A DNA stretch of 64,000 bases from Flaccisagitta enflata (taxonomy: Eukaryota > Chaetognatha > Sagittoidea > Aphragmophora): contig OZ231127.1 of NCBI GenBank assembly GCA_965153355.1, forward strand, positions 90,520,001 through 90,584,000. Direction: 5' to 3'. This document shows positions 12,821-27,624 of the stretch, piece by piece. Under the pieces are notes generated by a model. The model saw only the letters and a program-made list of their open reading frames with translations, made no database searches and was not told the DNA's origin. Position numbers and translations under genes: made by a program. Every line of letters begins with the position of its first letter. The first letter of the stretch is position 1.

Positions 12821-13211
12821 AAACAAGGCCGGATATACGGCAACCCCGGTCGCGTGCGGGTGGGCAGGGGCTGTACATCCGCAATTTTGAGCAATCTTTG
12901 AGTTCAGCAGTTACGACAGACGCTTACCGCATTTCGTTGGATAGAATGAACTTTGGGCGAAGAAAAATTAATCGAGATGGGAAAAAAATGTGTTGCGCGC
13001 CTAATCGATTTTGTGGCGAAAGTTTAAATAGGGCTGTGCGGACGCGGAATGGAGTAATGGACATCATTGCATTTCGTATCACAGGTAAAAATGATGCACA
13101 GGCCTGTAATTGCGTCGTCCATTAGATCTTTTCCATGGTGACAGAATTTCAAATCGCTCAGACGCAACTTAATACTCCATCACATTGGTCCAAGGGTCAT
13201 TCAGTTCATTT

Positions 13212-13343
13212 TTAGTCGCGGACACGCGACTCTACGTGTTGGTCGGTAAGTTGGTCTATCACATTCCTGAATTGCAAGCATTTTTAAATTATTGCCCGTG
13301 CCAAACCATCTGTGACTATCTTGCCGTGTATCCAGCCTTGTTT
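13212..13343 (-). mobile_element. Short AACAAGGCC...CTAAAAA element, minus orientation
   Basis: On the minus strand it begins AACAAGGCTGGATACACGGC and ends with the hairpin AGTCGCGTGTCCGCGACT followed by AAAAA. The 5' inner box is diverged. No protein is encoded. Confidence 0.8.
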
Positions 13344-13351
13344 ACTTTTAA

Positions 13352-13572
13352 GTTATAGTCACGCAACTCTATAACAGGCTTTGTCCATCAGTCGGTCCAA
13401 CTGTTGGTCCGACTGTCCATCACTACAAGTCGAGAAGTGGGAAAACAAGCATTTTTATACCTTTTGTGTATGTATCTGTGTTGGGAAGGGAGTTGGGTGG
13501 GGTGTTGGGAGTGGAAAGGGGTTGGCTGCCCCTGCCCACCCGTCCGCAATGATATTGTGACCCCACGTCACT
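13352..13572 (-). mobile_element. Short element of the same superfamily, longer subtype
   Basis: In minus orientation this copy carries the subtype segment TGACGTGGGGTCACAATATC near its 5' side. It has the GGGTGGGCAGGGGC core, a short run of GGAC units and a 3' terminal stem close to AGTTGCGTGACTATAACT. The 52 kb and 57.8 kb copies share this longer subtype. Confidence 0.7.
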
Positions 13573-13671
13573 TGTTCTAGCGTGCTTTCAATTCGTGTTT
13601 TGTTGTATTAAACTATGACGGGTTAGTTCAAAGGGTCGAAAAAAAAATTCCCATGCCGAAAAGTCTTTCTT

Positions 13672-13945
13672 AGATGCGTCCGTCAGGAACGCATCTCTAT
13701 AAGAGGGTCTGCCCGTCCGTCGGTCGGTCCGTCGGTCGGTCTGTCACGCCTGTGCAAAAAAACGCGTTTCTCGGCTGTTTTTGGCCACGGTGAGATCCTA
13801 CACTGAAACAAATGATCAACCAACATGTTTTGAGAGTCTTTTCACCCGTCTGTTTGTCCATCAGTCTCTCCATACATATGTCACATGATCAAAACACGCT
13901 GAGACACAGCCCGGACGCATCGTTGCCCAGTCGGGCTTGTTGTAT
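13672..13945 (-). mobile_element. Short element, GATGCGTCC subtype
   Basis: On the minus strand it starts AACAAGCCCGACTGGGC. Its inner 5' box is GATGCGTCC, and its 3' end is AGATGCGTTCCTGACGGACGCATCT minus a few bases. The 3' box GGACGCATC is the exact reverse complement of the 5' box. A CGGTCGGACC-type tetranucleotide tract lies between them. Confidence 0.75.
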
Positions 13946-14117
13946 TTCTTGATGTTTTCCAGCGTACCATGCATCAGTCATTCCGTCTGTAAGCACTAGA
14001 ATTAATAAATGATAATTGACCCGGGGTTAAAATAACGTGGGGGTTTGGTCGGCAGGGAGATAACCCCCCCCTCTCCCACAAACACATAGACACAGAATCA
14101 GGAAGCAGAGCCACATA

Positions 14118-14133
14118 GACACACACAGACACA

Positions 14134-14189
<56 letters not shown>

Positions 14190-14193
14190 CACA

Positions 14194-14233
<40 letters not shown>
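14118..14233. repeat. (CA)n microsatellite
   Basis: A long CACACA run with three CACTCA interruptions. No gene overlaps it. Confidence 0.97.
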
Positions 14234-14237
<4 letters not shown>

Positions 14238-14839
14238 AACATACCATCATTACTACCATCATTAATGGGATTGATTTTATTTCATCATCAAAAAAATCGC
14301 TATCGTGGTCTCACTCTCTCATCGCCTCATATTTGTTTGGAATCTAAAGTCCAAGTTGAATCAGTAGCCAGAGCACACAGATAGATGGGGTAGGAGCACA
14401 GGATACCATTGATCAGTATAAGGGTTTCTTTGACCGTAGAATCGATTGGAGGGGTCAAAAGAGGTCAAAAACGACCGGATCGTGTCCCACCATGGACCTG
14501 AACGAGCATTATGACGTATTTTCACTATTTTTCATCTATTCTTGGTACTTCTCCGCTTCTCTGTTGTCACCCATGCATGTTACTTGACTTTTTATGGATT
14601 AAGAAACCTTTCTTGCAAGTAAATTAGTGATAGATATGATCAGGAACGGTGTATGGGGTGCTTATAACACGTAATTCTGATTTGGGGCCCTGGATCGAGC
14701 ATAAATACAAAAATATGAAGGAAAACTGGGAAAAGTTCACTTTTCACCAACTACAGATGACTTATTATTTTATTACTTATTACTTTTACTTGTTATTCTT
14801 CTATTTCCTCTTATATTTTCATTGTGGAAAAACTCGTAG

Positions 14840-15300
14840 AAGGGGGGTGGAGGAAGAGGAGGAGGAAGGGGAGGAGGAGGAGGAAGGGGAGGAGGAGAAG
14901 GAGTAGGAGGAGGAATCAGCCATCTCATCACTGTGAAGAAGGTAAGTATAAGTGGCAGCGACTCAGCAAACGTCAAATGAGTGATGGCATTCACGTACTA
15001 AGGAAGAAGAAGAAGAAAAAGACGAAGAAGAAGGAGAAGATGGAGAAGGAGGTGAAGAGGGAGAAGAAGGTGAAGAAGAGGAAGATGGAGGAGGAAAAGG
15101 AGGAGGATAAAAGAGACGAGAATGAATAACAATGATTGATATTCAATACAAGACAAAACTATTTGGCAGTTCACTAAGCAAAAGGAGGAAGAAGAAGAAG
15201 AAGAAGAAGAAGAAGAAGAAGAAGAAGAAGAAGAAGAAGAAGAAGGAGAAGAAGAAATAGAAGAAGAAGAAGAAAAGAAAAAAAAAAAGAAAAAAAGAAG
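14840..15300. repeat. Purine-rich GGA/GAA low-complexity tract
   Basis: AGGAGG-rich sequence at 14840-14910, then (GAA)n-rich sequence at 15000-15120 and a nearly pure GAA run at 15186-15300. The plus strand is almost all purine. The Lys/Glu-rich or Ser/Phe-rich frames it creates are not genes. Confidence 0.95.
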
Positions 15301-15775
15301 AAGGTGCTGTGACAAAATTGATCAATTCGGGTACTTTTTCCCCTGCTATCTGCCATCGCGTTCCACTCAGAATTAAATATCTTCTGTACACAACTCACTT
15401 CCTCATTTGTTCAACATATTTGGTCACGATCAATAAAAGGTTGACCTGTAAGTTGACTTAAAATTGAGGGCAGGGTTGTGCAATCCCTACCTCCCGCATT
15501 CAAAAAGCCAGAGGATTTCTGCTTTATCTTAATGAAATTACATTATTTTTTTGAACATCCATCATGGCAATTCCAATAACAAAAACAAAGTCTGAAATAA
15601 AGTCAAGAAACAAAAAATGAGTATAGCGGTAACACCCTACTTACTCATTGGCATAGTTATTGGTCCGTTGGTCTGTAGTTGTTGCAACCCCATGGGGAAC
15701 GCCCCTGACATTGCCAAATACAGTAGTAACAATGTCTTTTTTTGGTAACGAGAACACAGAAAAACGACAAGAACG

Positions 15776-15997
15776 AACAAGGCCTGATACACTGCCAAAA
15801 ATCAGTCGCTGGCAATGGGTGGGGGCATGGCAGTAATGCAGGTGGGCAGGGGCAGTATCCAGGTGGGATGGGGCTGTTAGGTGACTAGGCAGGGGCCATA
15901 ATACTCAGAAATCATTGTTTCAGCCAATCTGAAATTTCGCGTCACCAACATACCTACGGACATAGCCTTTTATAGAGTCGCTTAGCCAGCGACTAAA
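15776..15997 (+). mobile_element. Short element, AGTCGCTGGC subtype
   Basis: It starts AACAAGGCCTGATACACTGCC. Its inner 5' box is AGTCGCTGGC and its 3' box GCCAGCGACT is an exact reverse complement, followed by AAAAAT. The core has two GGTGGGCAGGGGC-like units. This box pair differs from the commoner subtypes but remains matched. Confidence 0.8.
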
Positions 15998-16019
15998 AAT
16001 AAAACGGAACAAACAATGT

Positions 16020-16124
<105 letters not shown>

Positions 16125-16317
16125 GAGTGAGATATGATATTAGCGGAGGGAAGAGACCCTAATCAAATGCGAAAATGAAAAAGAGATCGCCAATTGTCTT
16201 CCGAATGAACAATCATTTTCCGGCGTATGCGGTGGTAACTCATGTTTAAGTTAAGTAACCAGTAGAATTGAACAGTATCAACTTGACATAGGTAGCTGGT
16301 GCTGGAAGTTGAAGGGG

Positions 16318-16540
16318 AAGCAGGGCAGCGGCCCCAGACGGGTCGATGACCTATGCTTTCACATGTATGGGGAATTTTCTCCTTCTCCTCCTCTGTCCCT
16401 ACCCCCTCAAATCCCAGTCTCAAGGCTTAAATTCTAGTCTGGAGGCCCAAATCCTATTCTCAAGGCCCAAATCCCAGCCTTGAGGCCCAATTCCTAGCCC
16501 CTAATCCTTGCTTAAAAGCCCAGATCCTATCTAGGAAATG
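16318..16540 (+). mobile_element. GGCAGCGGCCC composite repeat, partial copy
   Basis: It starts GGGCAGCGGCCCCAGACGGG and continues GATGACCTATGCTTTCACA, then a minisatellite of about 20 bp of AGGCCCAAATCCCAGCCT type. The same layout occurs at 56943-57735 and 61498-61985. A related minisatellite in inverse orientation lies at 17190-17375. Confidence 0.7.
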
Positions 16541-16594
16541 AATATACGGATACCTAACTATGATTGTAGCAGCTCAACCTTTACATCTAATAAA

Positions 16595-16784
16595 AACAAG
16601 GCCGGATACACGGCTACCGAAGTCGCGTGCGGGTGGGCAGGGGCAGTGTTTGAGGTCACTAGACAACGTAGGCAGGAGCAGTGAGGTCCAAGAAATAAAA
16701 TCATAAAAAAAGTAAAGTGTGACCGACCGACCAACCAACCGACGGACAAAGCGGGTTGTAGAGTCGCGTGCACGCGACTAAAAA
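16595..16784 (+). mobile_element. Short element, AGTCGCGTGC subtype, complete
   Basis: From AACAAGGCCGGATACACGGC to GCACGCGACTAAAAA. The 5' box AGTCGCGTGC is the exact complement of the 3' box GCACGCGACT. It also has two GGGCAGGGGCAGT-like units and a GACCGACC tetranucleotide tract. No terminal inverted repeats, no ORF. Confidence 0.85.
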
Positions 16785-17453
16785 TGAATTGATTTAGAAG
16801 ATTTCAGTTCAAATCATAAATGGACAATCCACATTGAAAGAGCTCACAAATTCATACAAATTGATTAAAATCACCCTGCTTGGCTTCATTAGTTTGCATT
16901 TTTACAAGTTCATTGACAATTCAAAAAAGGCTGCTTTTAAACATATTGCTCTGAAATGATCTAACATCAAAAGAAAACAGTATTAATTCAATGATTTTTT
17001 GTTGTTTTTAGAGAGATTAAGGACACTTGTTTTAGATGAAAAATCCTGGACCAATCCCATAGAAAATTCAAACAAAACAACGTAATAGATCAATTTACAA
17101 AATTGCTAAAGAATGATTTATTTGATCTTATATTTCATTCAGTGAGTAAAAAGGTTACCTTTACTTCAGCTGTCCTTATATTTGTTTCCTAGATAGTCCC
17201 AGCCTTAAGGCCCAAATCTCAGCCTTGAGGTTTGGATCTGGCTGGGATTTGGACTCCAAGGCTTAGGTTTGGGCCTCAAGGCTGGAATCTAAGCCTTTAG
17301 GATTAGGGCCATGAGACTGGGATTCGGGTTTCCAGACTGGAATTTGGGCCTCGAGACTGGGATATGAGGGAGGGGATGTAGAAGGAGGAGCACTAAGATT
17401 TATCCTGAATTCGGGATTGATACTCCACTCGACGAATTACGTGGTGGTCTCAC

Positions 17454-17526
17454 CCCACTTCTTCAAAGCGTCACAATCCAAGATCATATCACAGATTTGC
17501 ATGACACTTTTACGCGAGTTTGGTTC
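17454..17526 (-). CDS. Isolated candidate exon, unassigned
   Basis: 73 bp are open on the minus strand (EPNSRKSVMQICDMILDCD). They lie between a TACAAG acceptor, downstream of a long CT tract, and a strong GTGAGA donor. No neighbouring exon could be joined to it, so this is only a possibility. Confidence 0.2.
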
Positions 17527-17556
17527 CTTGTACAAATGCATTTTTGTACATTTTGT

Positions 17557-17563
<7 letters not shown>

Positions 17564-17612
<49 letters not shown>
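17564..17612. repeat. (GA)n microsatellite
   Basis: A pure GA run of about 48 bp. Confidence 0.96.
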
Positions 17613-17613
<1 letters not shown>

Positions 17614-18567
17614 AACAGACAGATCGACAGACACAAAATAAAAACAAAACCGAAAAGTATCCTGCCAATGTCCTCTTTATTCCTTCCTAGTTCCCCCATC
17701 AAACACCCAAAAGCTCGACGCAAGTCAGATCGTTTCCTTGATGTGATTCTCTTCTTCTCCTTCTTCTCCTTCTTCTTCTTCTTGTTCTCCTTCTTCTTGT
17801 TCTCCTTCTTCTTTGAAATGCTATGTCGTCCTTAAAAATTACTTTGGCAAAAGCCCGTTTTAATGTTTTGCTTCTTTCCTCTTCTTATCTCTCCTCCTCC
17901 TCCTGGTCTTCCTCTTTTTCCTCCTCCTCATCCTCCTCCCCCTCCTTCACCTCTTCCTGCTGTTTTCTTTCTCCATGACCCTCATTTAACATTTCCATGA
18001 CCCTCATGAGGGCTCATTTTACTGTGTTTTTTCCAATAGACGCTTAAAATAAAGCCATTTATGCTCGAGACGGGGCCCCGAGACGGAATTACATGGGATT
18101 TGGGCTGTTATAGGCTAATGATAGATTATATTCTTACAAAGTGCGTTTGTAGTAATGCCTGATGTCTCTACAAAGTTGATTGGCAGCGATTGGTATAAAT
18201 TCACAGTCCAATTACGCTAAAAATTGCCAAAAATACCCAAAAAATGGTCAATATGCTCGTTCAGGTCCATGGTGGGACACGATCCGGTCGTTTTTTACCT
18301 CTTTTGACCCCTCCAATCGATTCTACGGTCAAAGAAACCCTTATACTGATCAATGGTATCCTGTGCTCCTACCCCATCTATCTGTGTGCTCTGGCTATTG
18401 AATCAGTTCTCCAACCTCGGTCTTCTTGTGTAACAACTACAGCTAAGAATTTGTGTTACAAAACCATTTACTCCTTCGCGGCTAAAAAAAAAAACTACTC
18501 CACAGAACCAAAGACTGAATCTTACTGAAGGAAATTGTCATCTTTCCGTGTTAATAAAGCTCGAGAC

Positions 18568-19585
18568 ATGGAGAAAATACAGCATGATATTGCGCAACTG
18601 GAAAAAGAGTCAAAAGAAACAAATGAATGGAAAACCAAAATGGATGCTCTACTCATGACCTTCAAAAAAGGTTTTGAAGGTTTTGAAAAAGTCGTGGAAG
18701 GCATTAACAATAATCATACAGCTTTGAATGAAACAATTGCCATGCTAACCATTAAAATGAAAAATCATATCACAAGTGCTGATTCCTTCAAAGCCCAAGT
18801 GGTTAAGCATCAGGTCGCCTCAAAAACCGAACTTGAAGCCTTCAAAGCCCAAGTGGTTAAGCATCAGGTTGCCTCAAAAACCGAATTGGAAGCCTTTGGA
18901 AAGAAATTGACTAAATCACAACAACAGTTAGATGCAACAAATCGCAAGTTTGCGGAGGAGATGGAAAAAAACAGGCGTATCAAAGATGAATTGAAGACCA
19001 AGATGGATGCCATTGGAGAAAGAACAACATCAACTGACGTCAGATTACAGGAGCTCCAAACCGAATTTCAAGCCATCAAGGCAAAAGTGGATGAAATTCA
19101 AAATTCTGCACAAAGTTCAACCAACCCTGCCACAATGAATAAAGGCACACCTGTGCAATTTGTTCCAGAATGGGTCTTTTGGTCAACAGGAAACAGATGA
19201 CGATCTTGCCATGATCAAATTGCTTGCTGGTGACTTGGACCTGGACCTGGATCCTTCTACGGACATTGTTCATCATTTTCGTGTTGGAACATCAAACAGT
19301 AGCAATTTGCGCCCCCTGGTCGTTAAATTTGTATGCTCAGAAAAAAAGAGGGCAATGCTCCTGATGGCAAAGAAGCTGAGAGGAATGGAGAAATGGAACG
19401 GGGTGATTATCATTCACGACATGACAAAATTGGAATGTCAAGTGGAAAAAGCATGGGAGATTAAATTGCGGCAAGATGCTGAGCATTTGAACAATTCTCT
19501 TACTGCAGATGAAAAAAGCGTCAAGTTTTTCAAAGTTATTGGCGGCCGTCGCGAGCGAAGAATAGTATGCTTTCCCATTAAATGA
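18568..19585 (+). pseudogene. Non-LTR retrotransposon ORF1-like protein, frame-broken
   Basis: This is intronless. Frame A runs from the ATG at 18568 to a stop at 19198-19200 and encodes a heptad-rich coiled coil. An exact-length internal duplication of 18 residues (FKAQVVKHQVASKTELEA) is encoded by 18787-18840 and 18841-18894. Frame B (+1), open from about 19160 to the stop at 19585, continues with RVGTSNSSNLRPLVVKFV, AKKLRGMEKWNGVIIIHDMT, and a basic C-terminus. Coiled coil followed by this RIG-RPLVVKF-AKxLR-D-T pattern is the layout of LINE ORF1 RNA-binding proteins (family knowledge). One frameshift near 19158 separates them, so it is decayed, mis-assembled or frameshift-translated. No reverse transcriptase follows. 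It could also be a domesticated copy. Confidence 0.65.
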
Positions 19586-19589
19586 CTCA

Positions 19590-20040
19590 CTAACTTAGAG
19601 ACCATAAGAGCACAATGATCAAATCAGATTTTTTTTTCTCTCTTTACAAATGGTTTTTTAGTATCATAAAATCTTTAGTATTTGCTCAGAGAATAATCAC
19701 TGATATTATTTGCACTTATAAAAGCATCATATTTTCTATTTGGAAGTATTTGTAGTCTTTTTTTTTATATATTGGAAAGTCGTTGAAAATTTTGGTGAAT
19801 ATGCAACTTTTTCCTTTACTGATTTACACTTTTGATTTTTAAAACTAGTGACTGGTCAATTTTGGATATTTTGAACATAGAATTTTCAATTTTTAGCAGT
19901 TGCATGGTAACAATTCTCGCTTTTGGTTCTTATGAACTACTGACTGGTTGATTTTCTTTGCCACGTAAATTGTAATTCGACGGAACAGCTATCATCTCGA
20001 AGAGCAAGTCGTAAAAAGCTTGCTTCCTTTGATAGCTTAA
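19590..20040. other. AT-rich spacer, nothing recognised
   Basis: Downstream of the ORF1-like sequence. No exon, structured repeat or poly(A) tail that would mark a retrotransposon end is visible. Confidence 0.5.
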
Positions 20041-20069
20041 ATTTTATATTTTATATTTATACACACGCA

Positions 20070-20084
20070 AACACACACACACAC

Positions 20085-20170
<86 letters not shown>
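20070..20170. repeat. (CA)n microsatellite
   Basis: A CA run of about 100 bp with ACGCAA interruptions on its left side. Confidence 0.97.
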
Positions 20171-20173
<3 letters not shown>

Positions 20174-20456
20174 GTTTCCTCACTTTTCAACTCCATCATT
20201 ACTAATTCAGTGACTGACAAAGCCTCTTGTAGAGTTGTGGGTCTGCGACTAAAAACGCGCATTTCCGTCTTTACTTTTGTCCAAAATTGTTACCCTGGTT
20301 TACTTGTTTAATTAGTTCCTGCGGGCAAAGAGTGAATCTACTACGTCGCTATTTCGGTTGTCAGCACAGGATCATTGGATGATGATACTAACTTTCCATA
20401 TTCCTTTCCACGTGGCAAGAAGTAGGTAATTTGTGAATAGCACTTGTTTACATCAG

Positions 20457-20790
20457 CAAAGCCGGATACACGGCTACCCCAGTCACGTGAGGGTGAGCAG
20501 GAGCATTTGGGCGGGAGCAGTGAAGCAAAAGACCACATAAACAAAAAACAAGGCCGGATACACGGCAATCCAGTCGCGGACGGTTGGGCAGGAGCAGTAA
20601 TGCGAAAAACCGCTCGGAATTCAAAAATGTGACGGACGGACCAACGGACCGACCTACCGACCTACCGACCTACCGACCGACACGGCAAGGTGTAGAGTCG
20701 CGTGTCCGCGACTAAAAATGGGGACCAACCAACCAACAGACGGACGGACATAGCAGGGTGTAGAGTCGCGTAGCATGCAACTAAATACTT
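20457..20790 (+). mobile_element. Short element with a second copy nested inside it
   Basis: The outer copy starts GCCGGATACACGGCTACCCC and is interrupted after its GGGCGGGAGCAGTGA unit by a complete inner copy at 20548-20719 (box pair AGTCGCGGAC / GTCCGCGACT). Outer sequence resumes with the GACGGACGG tract and ends TAGAGTCGCGTAGCATGCAAC. A 5'-truncated third copy follows at 20883-21012. The nesting shows the inner unit moved as a discrete piece. Confidence 0.8.
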
Positions 20791-21804
20791 AAATTCGCAC
20801 GAACCTGGGGATCAAATTGCATAACAAATGTCCAGTCAAGATTTAAGCTATTTATTAAAAAAAATCATTTTTTTCAATAAAATAAGGCATTTGGGCAGGA
20901 GCAGTAGGGTCAAAAAGCTAAATAACGCCGAAAAAGTCAAAACCAACCAACTGACCAACCAACTGTCGGACTGACATAGCGGGATGTAGAGTGGCCTAGC
21001 ACGCGACTAAAAATATGTCGTTTTTTTTTTTTTTTTTTGCTCAGAACCCAGCAAAACAAACCTCATATTCTTAATCTTCACCTCTTTTAGGGCAATTATG
21101 CTAAAATCTGGAGACAAATTTCTTTTCTTTTCATTTATCAAAGCCTTTTGCGGATATTTGACCATTAATAACAAATTTTTGACTAACATGGAAAAATGAA
21201 CCAGAGACGTTTCAAACAGTCACACGAGACCTTACATTCGACTCGGGGTTCTCCAAAATGACACAAAACTGAAAACCAACATTTGTGACAAACTGACCAT
21301 ACTGATGGACCGACCTAGATTTGGCAGTTCATGGATGAAGATTGGATTAATTAATGAATGAAGGCTTGACTGCAAATGGGTGTGATTTCATATTACGTTA
21401 TCAACTGTTTCATCAATCATCATTCATCATTCTTGCAAGTGACTGTAAAGCCGATTGACCTAAAAGCCTTAATTCTTTGCTTTCTCAAAAAGGATACTTG
21501 GCCTTGGGACAGACAAATTGTCGTTATCTGAACAATGCAAACGCCGTACAAAAACATTGTGAATGGAGCAGCCATAGGGTCTTGGAGGAGGAAGAGGAGT
21601 CAATCCACGTATGGAATGAGGAATTTGGGGAGGAGGAAGAATACGATTTGGAATCTATTTCGGCACCTGTTTGAATGCTCTCGAGTCTCGACAGTGCCGT
21701 AGTTATTTTGTTTTGTGTGTTTTTTTCCTTACTGTGGTCGACGCTCCACTACTCAATACTCAAACTATAAATCTCATGATCTTGTTCCTCAATTTCATGC
21801 CGTA

Positions 21805-22305
21805 CACTCTTTTTTTATAAGAACGTCATTTTTTGAGCATTTTTTGAGCAAGCCTTCAATGTTCTTAAATTTTGAGCAGTTTCAAGGCTTGAACGTTTTT
21901 AAATTATTTTTGATTTAAATGCACTATTTAACCTTCAATTAAGAACGTTCTAAATTAGGTTTAAGTATGTCATTAAGGAGAAAATGAAGGAAAATATCAA
22001 TGAAACAACAAAGTAGCAGATTTAAATATTTTAAGTGAATTAAAATCAATGAAAGTAGACAAATATATGCTATACAAAGAAAAACATGATTTTCTGAACA
22101 GAAAAGATACAGTCTGTTCATTTATAAAGAACAATTGATAAAAAAATAGCCCAAAAAAAATGTTCTTAGATTTTTTAGGTTTTAAGCCGAATGTTCTTAA
22201 ATTTTTGAAGAAATGAAGCCTTCCAATGTTCTTAAAATGTTCTTAAATTTTTGACAATTTGAAGCCCAACGTTCATATAAACTTGGTTCTTATAAAAAAA
22301 AAGTG
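21805..22305. mobile_element. MITE with TA duplication and CACTTTTT...ATAAGAAC ends
   Basis: 501 bp. The left end is CACTCTTTTTTTATAAGAAC and the right end is its near reverse complement, GTTCTTAT followed by A9 and GTG. TA lies on both sides (21803-21804 and 22306-22307). The interior is AT-rich with repeated AATGTTCTTAAATTTT motifs. Relatives are at 32089-32515, 41325-41731 (truncated, inverse) and 38345-38431 (fragment). Confidence 0.82.
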
Positions 22306-22755
22306 TAATCAAACAAGTTGTTTTAATGCTTTACATGATGAGTTTTTGTTGAATAGGAATTTGAAAAAATGAATTATGCTTGTTGCTTTACATTTAACAA
22401 TTTAATAAAGAATTCTGACGTATTGTATTGTACTGTATTCTTTGCTTCCTGAAGAAACAACACTTTTTCGATTTAGGTTGTTGTCGCACTTCGTCATGCG
22501 AGGGAAAGGGTGAAAGGGTCAATCTTCAGATCAAATGAACATGATTATTATGTGGGATCATCAAAAATACTTGATAAATGTAATGTAATAAGATAGTTTA
22601 ATTTTCTTATCTAGTCTGTCGATCGTTTCATTTCAACATCGAAGACAGGGACTATTTTAATTTCATGGGCAGCTGTTCTCACAAAAATCGCGAACAAAAT
22701 AGCAATCTGAACAGCAGAGCAGGATTTCTGCTTCTCAGTTCTCATTTCATGCTAG

Positions 22756-27096
<4,341 letters not shown>

Positions 27097-27354
27097 AGAG
27101 CAGAAGAATCAACGAGGCCACGATCGTTGTTGGTTGGCGATAAAAAAAAAGTTAAAAAGAGCTGGTCTGTCTTTTGACTGAAGGCGTCCTCAACATTCGT
27201 TGGTAATTTAGACTTGTTGTTAATCGTCGGAGTCTACGTACCGCCCCGGCCAAACCAAAAGCGTCACTCGACGATCGGCGCACCCGGTATGATCATGAAA
27301 GTGTGAGTGTATCTTTAGCTTGTTTTCAGTCAATTTTGAATGTCCTAACGAGGG

Positions 27355-27560
27355 GAAAGCCGAGAGCGAGGGGAAAGCCGGGGGCGAAGGGAAAGCCGGG
27401 GGCGAAGGGAAAAGCCGGGGGCGAGGGAAAAGCCGGGGGCGAGGGAAAAGCCAAGAGCGAGGGAAAAGCTGAGAGCGAGGGCAAAGCTGAGAGCGAGGGC
27501 AAAGCTGAGAGCGAGGGAAAAGCCGAGAGCGAGGGGAAAGCCGAGAGCGAGGGGAAAGCC
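27355..27560. repeat. 18-bp minisatellite GAGCGAGGGGAAAGCCGA
   Basis: About 11-12 units. The plus strand is open through it as (GKAESE)n. The frame can be entered in phase 0 from a TTTTCAG at about 27329 and stops at TAA just before the 27625 exon, so coding use is possible but unproven. Confidence 0.9.
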
Positions 27561-27624
27561 GAGCATACTGGCTACTGGGCTACTATGTGCGAGCATTTTA
27601 AGACGACAAATGATTTTTCCTAAG

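Noticed and set aside
16595-16784. Short element as a tRNA-derived SINE
   Set aside because: No Pol III A or B box could be found, and the matched subterminal boxes plus 3' hairpin fit a Helentron-type element better. The A-rich tail keeps this open.
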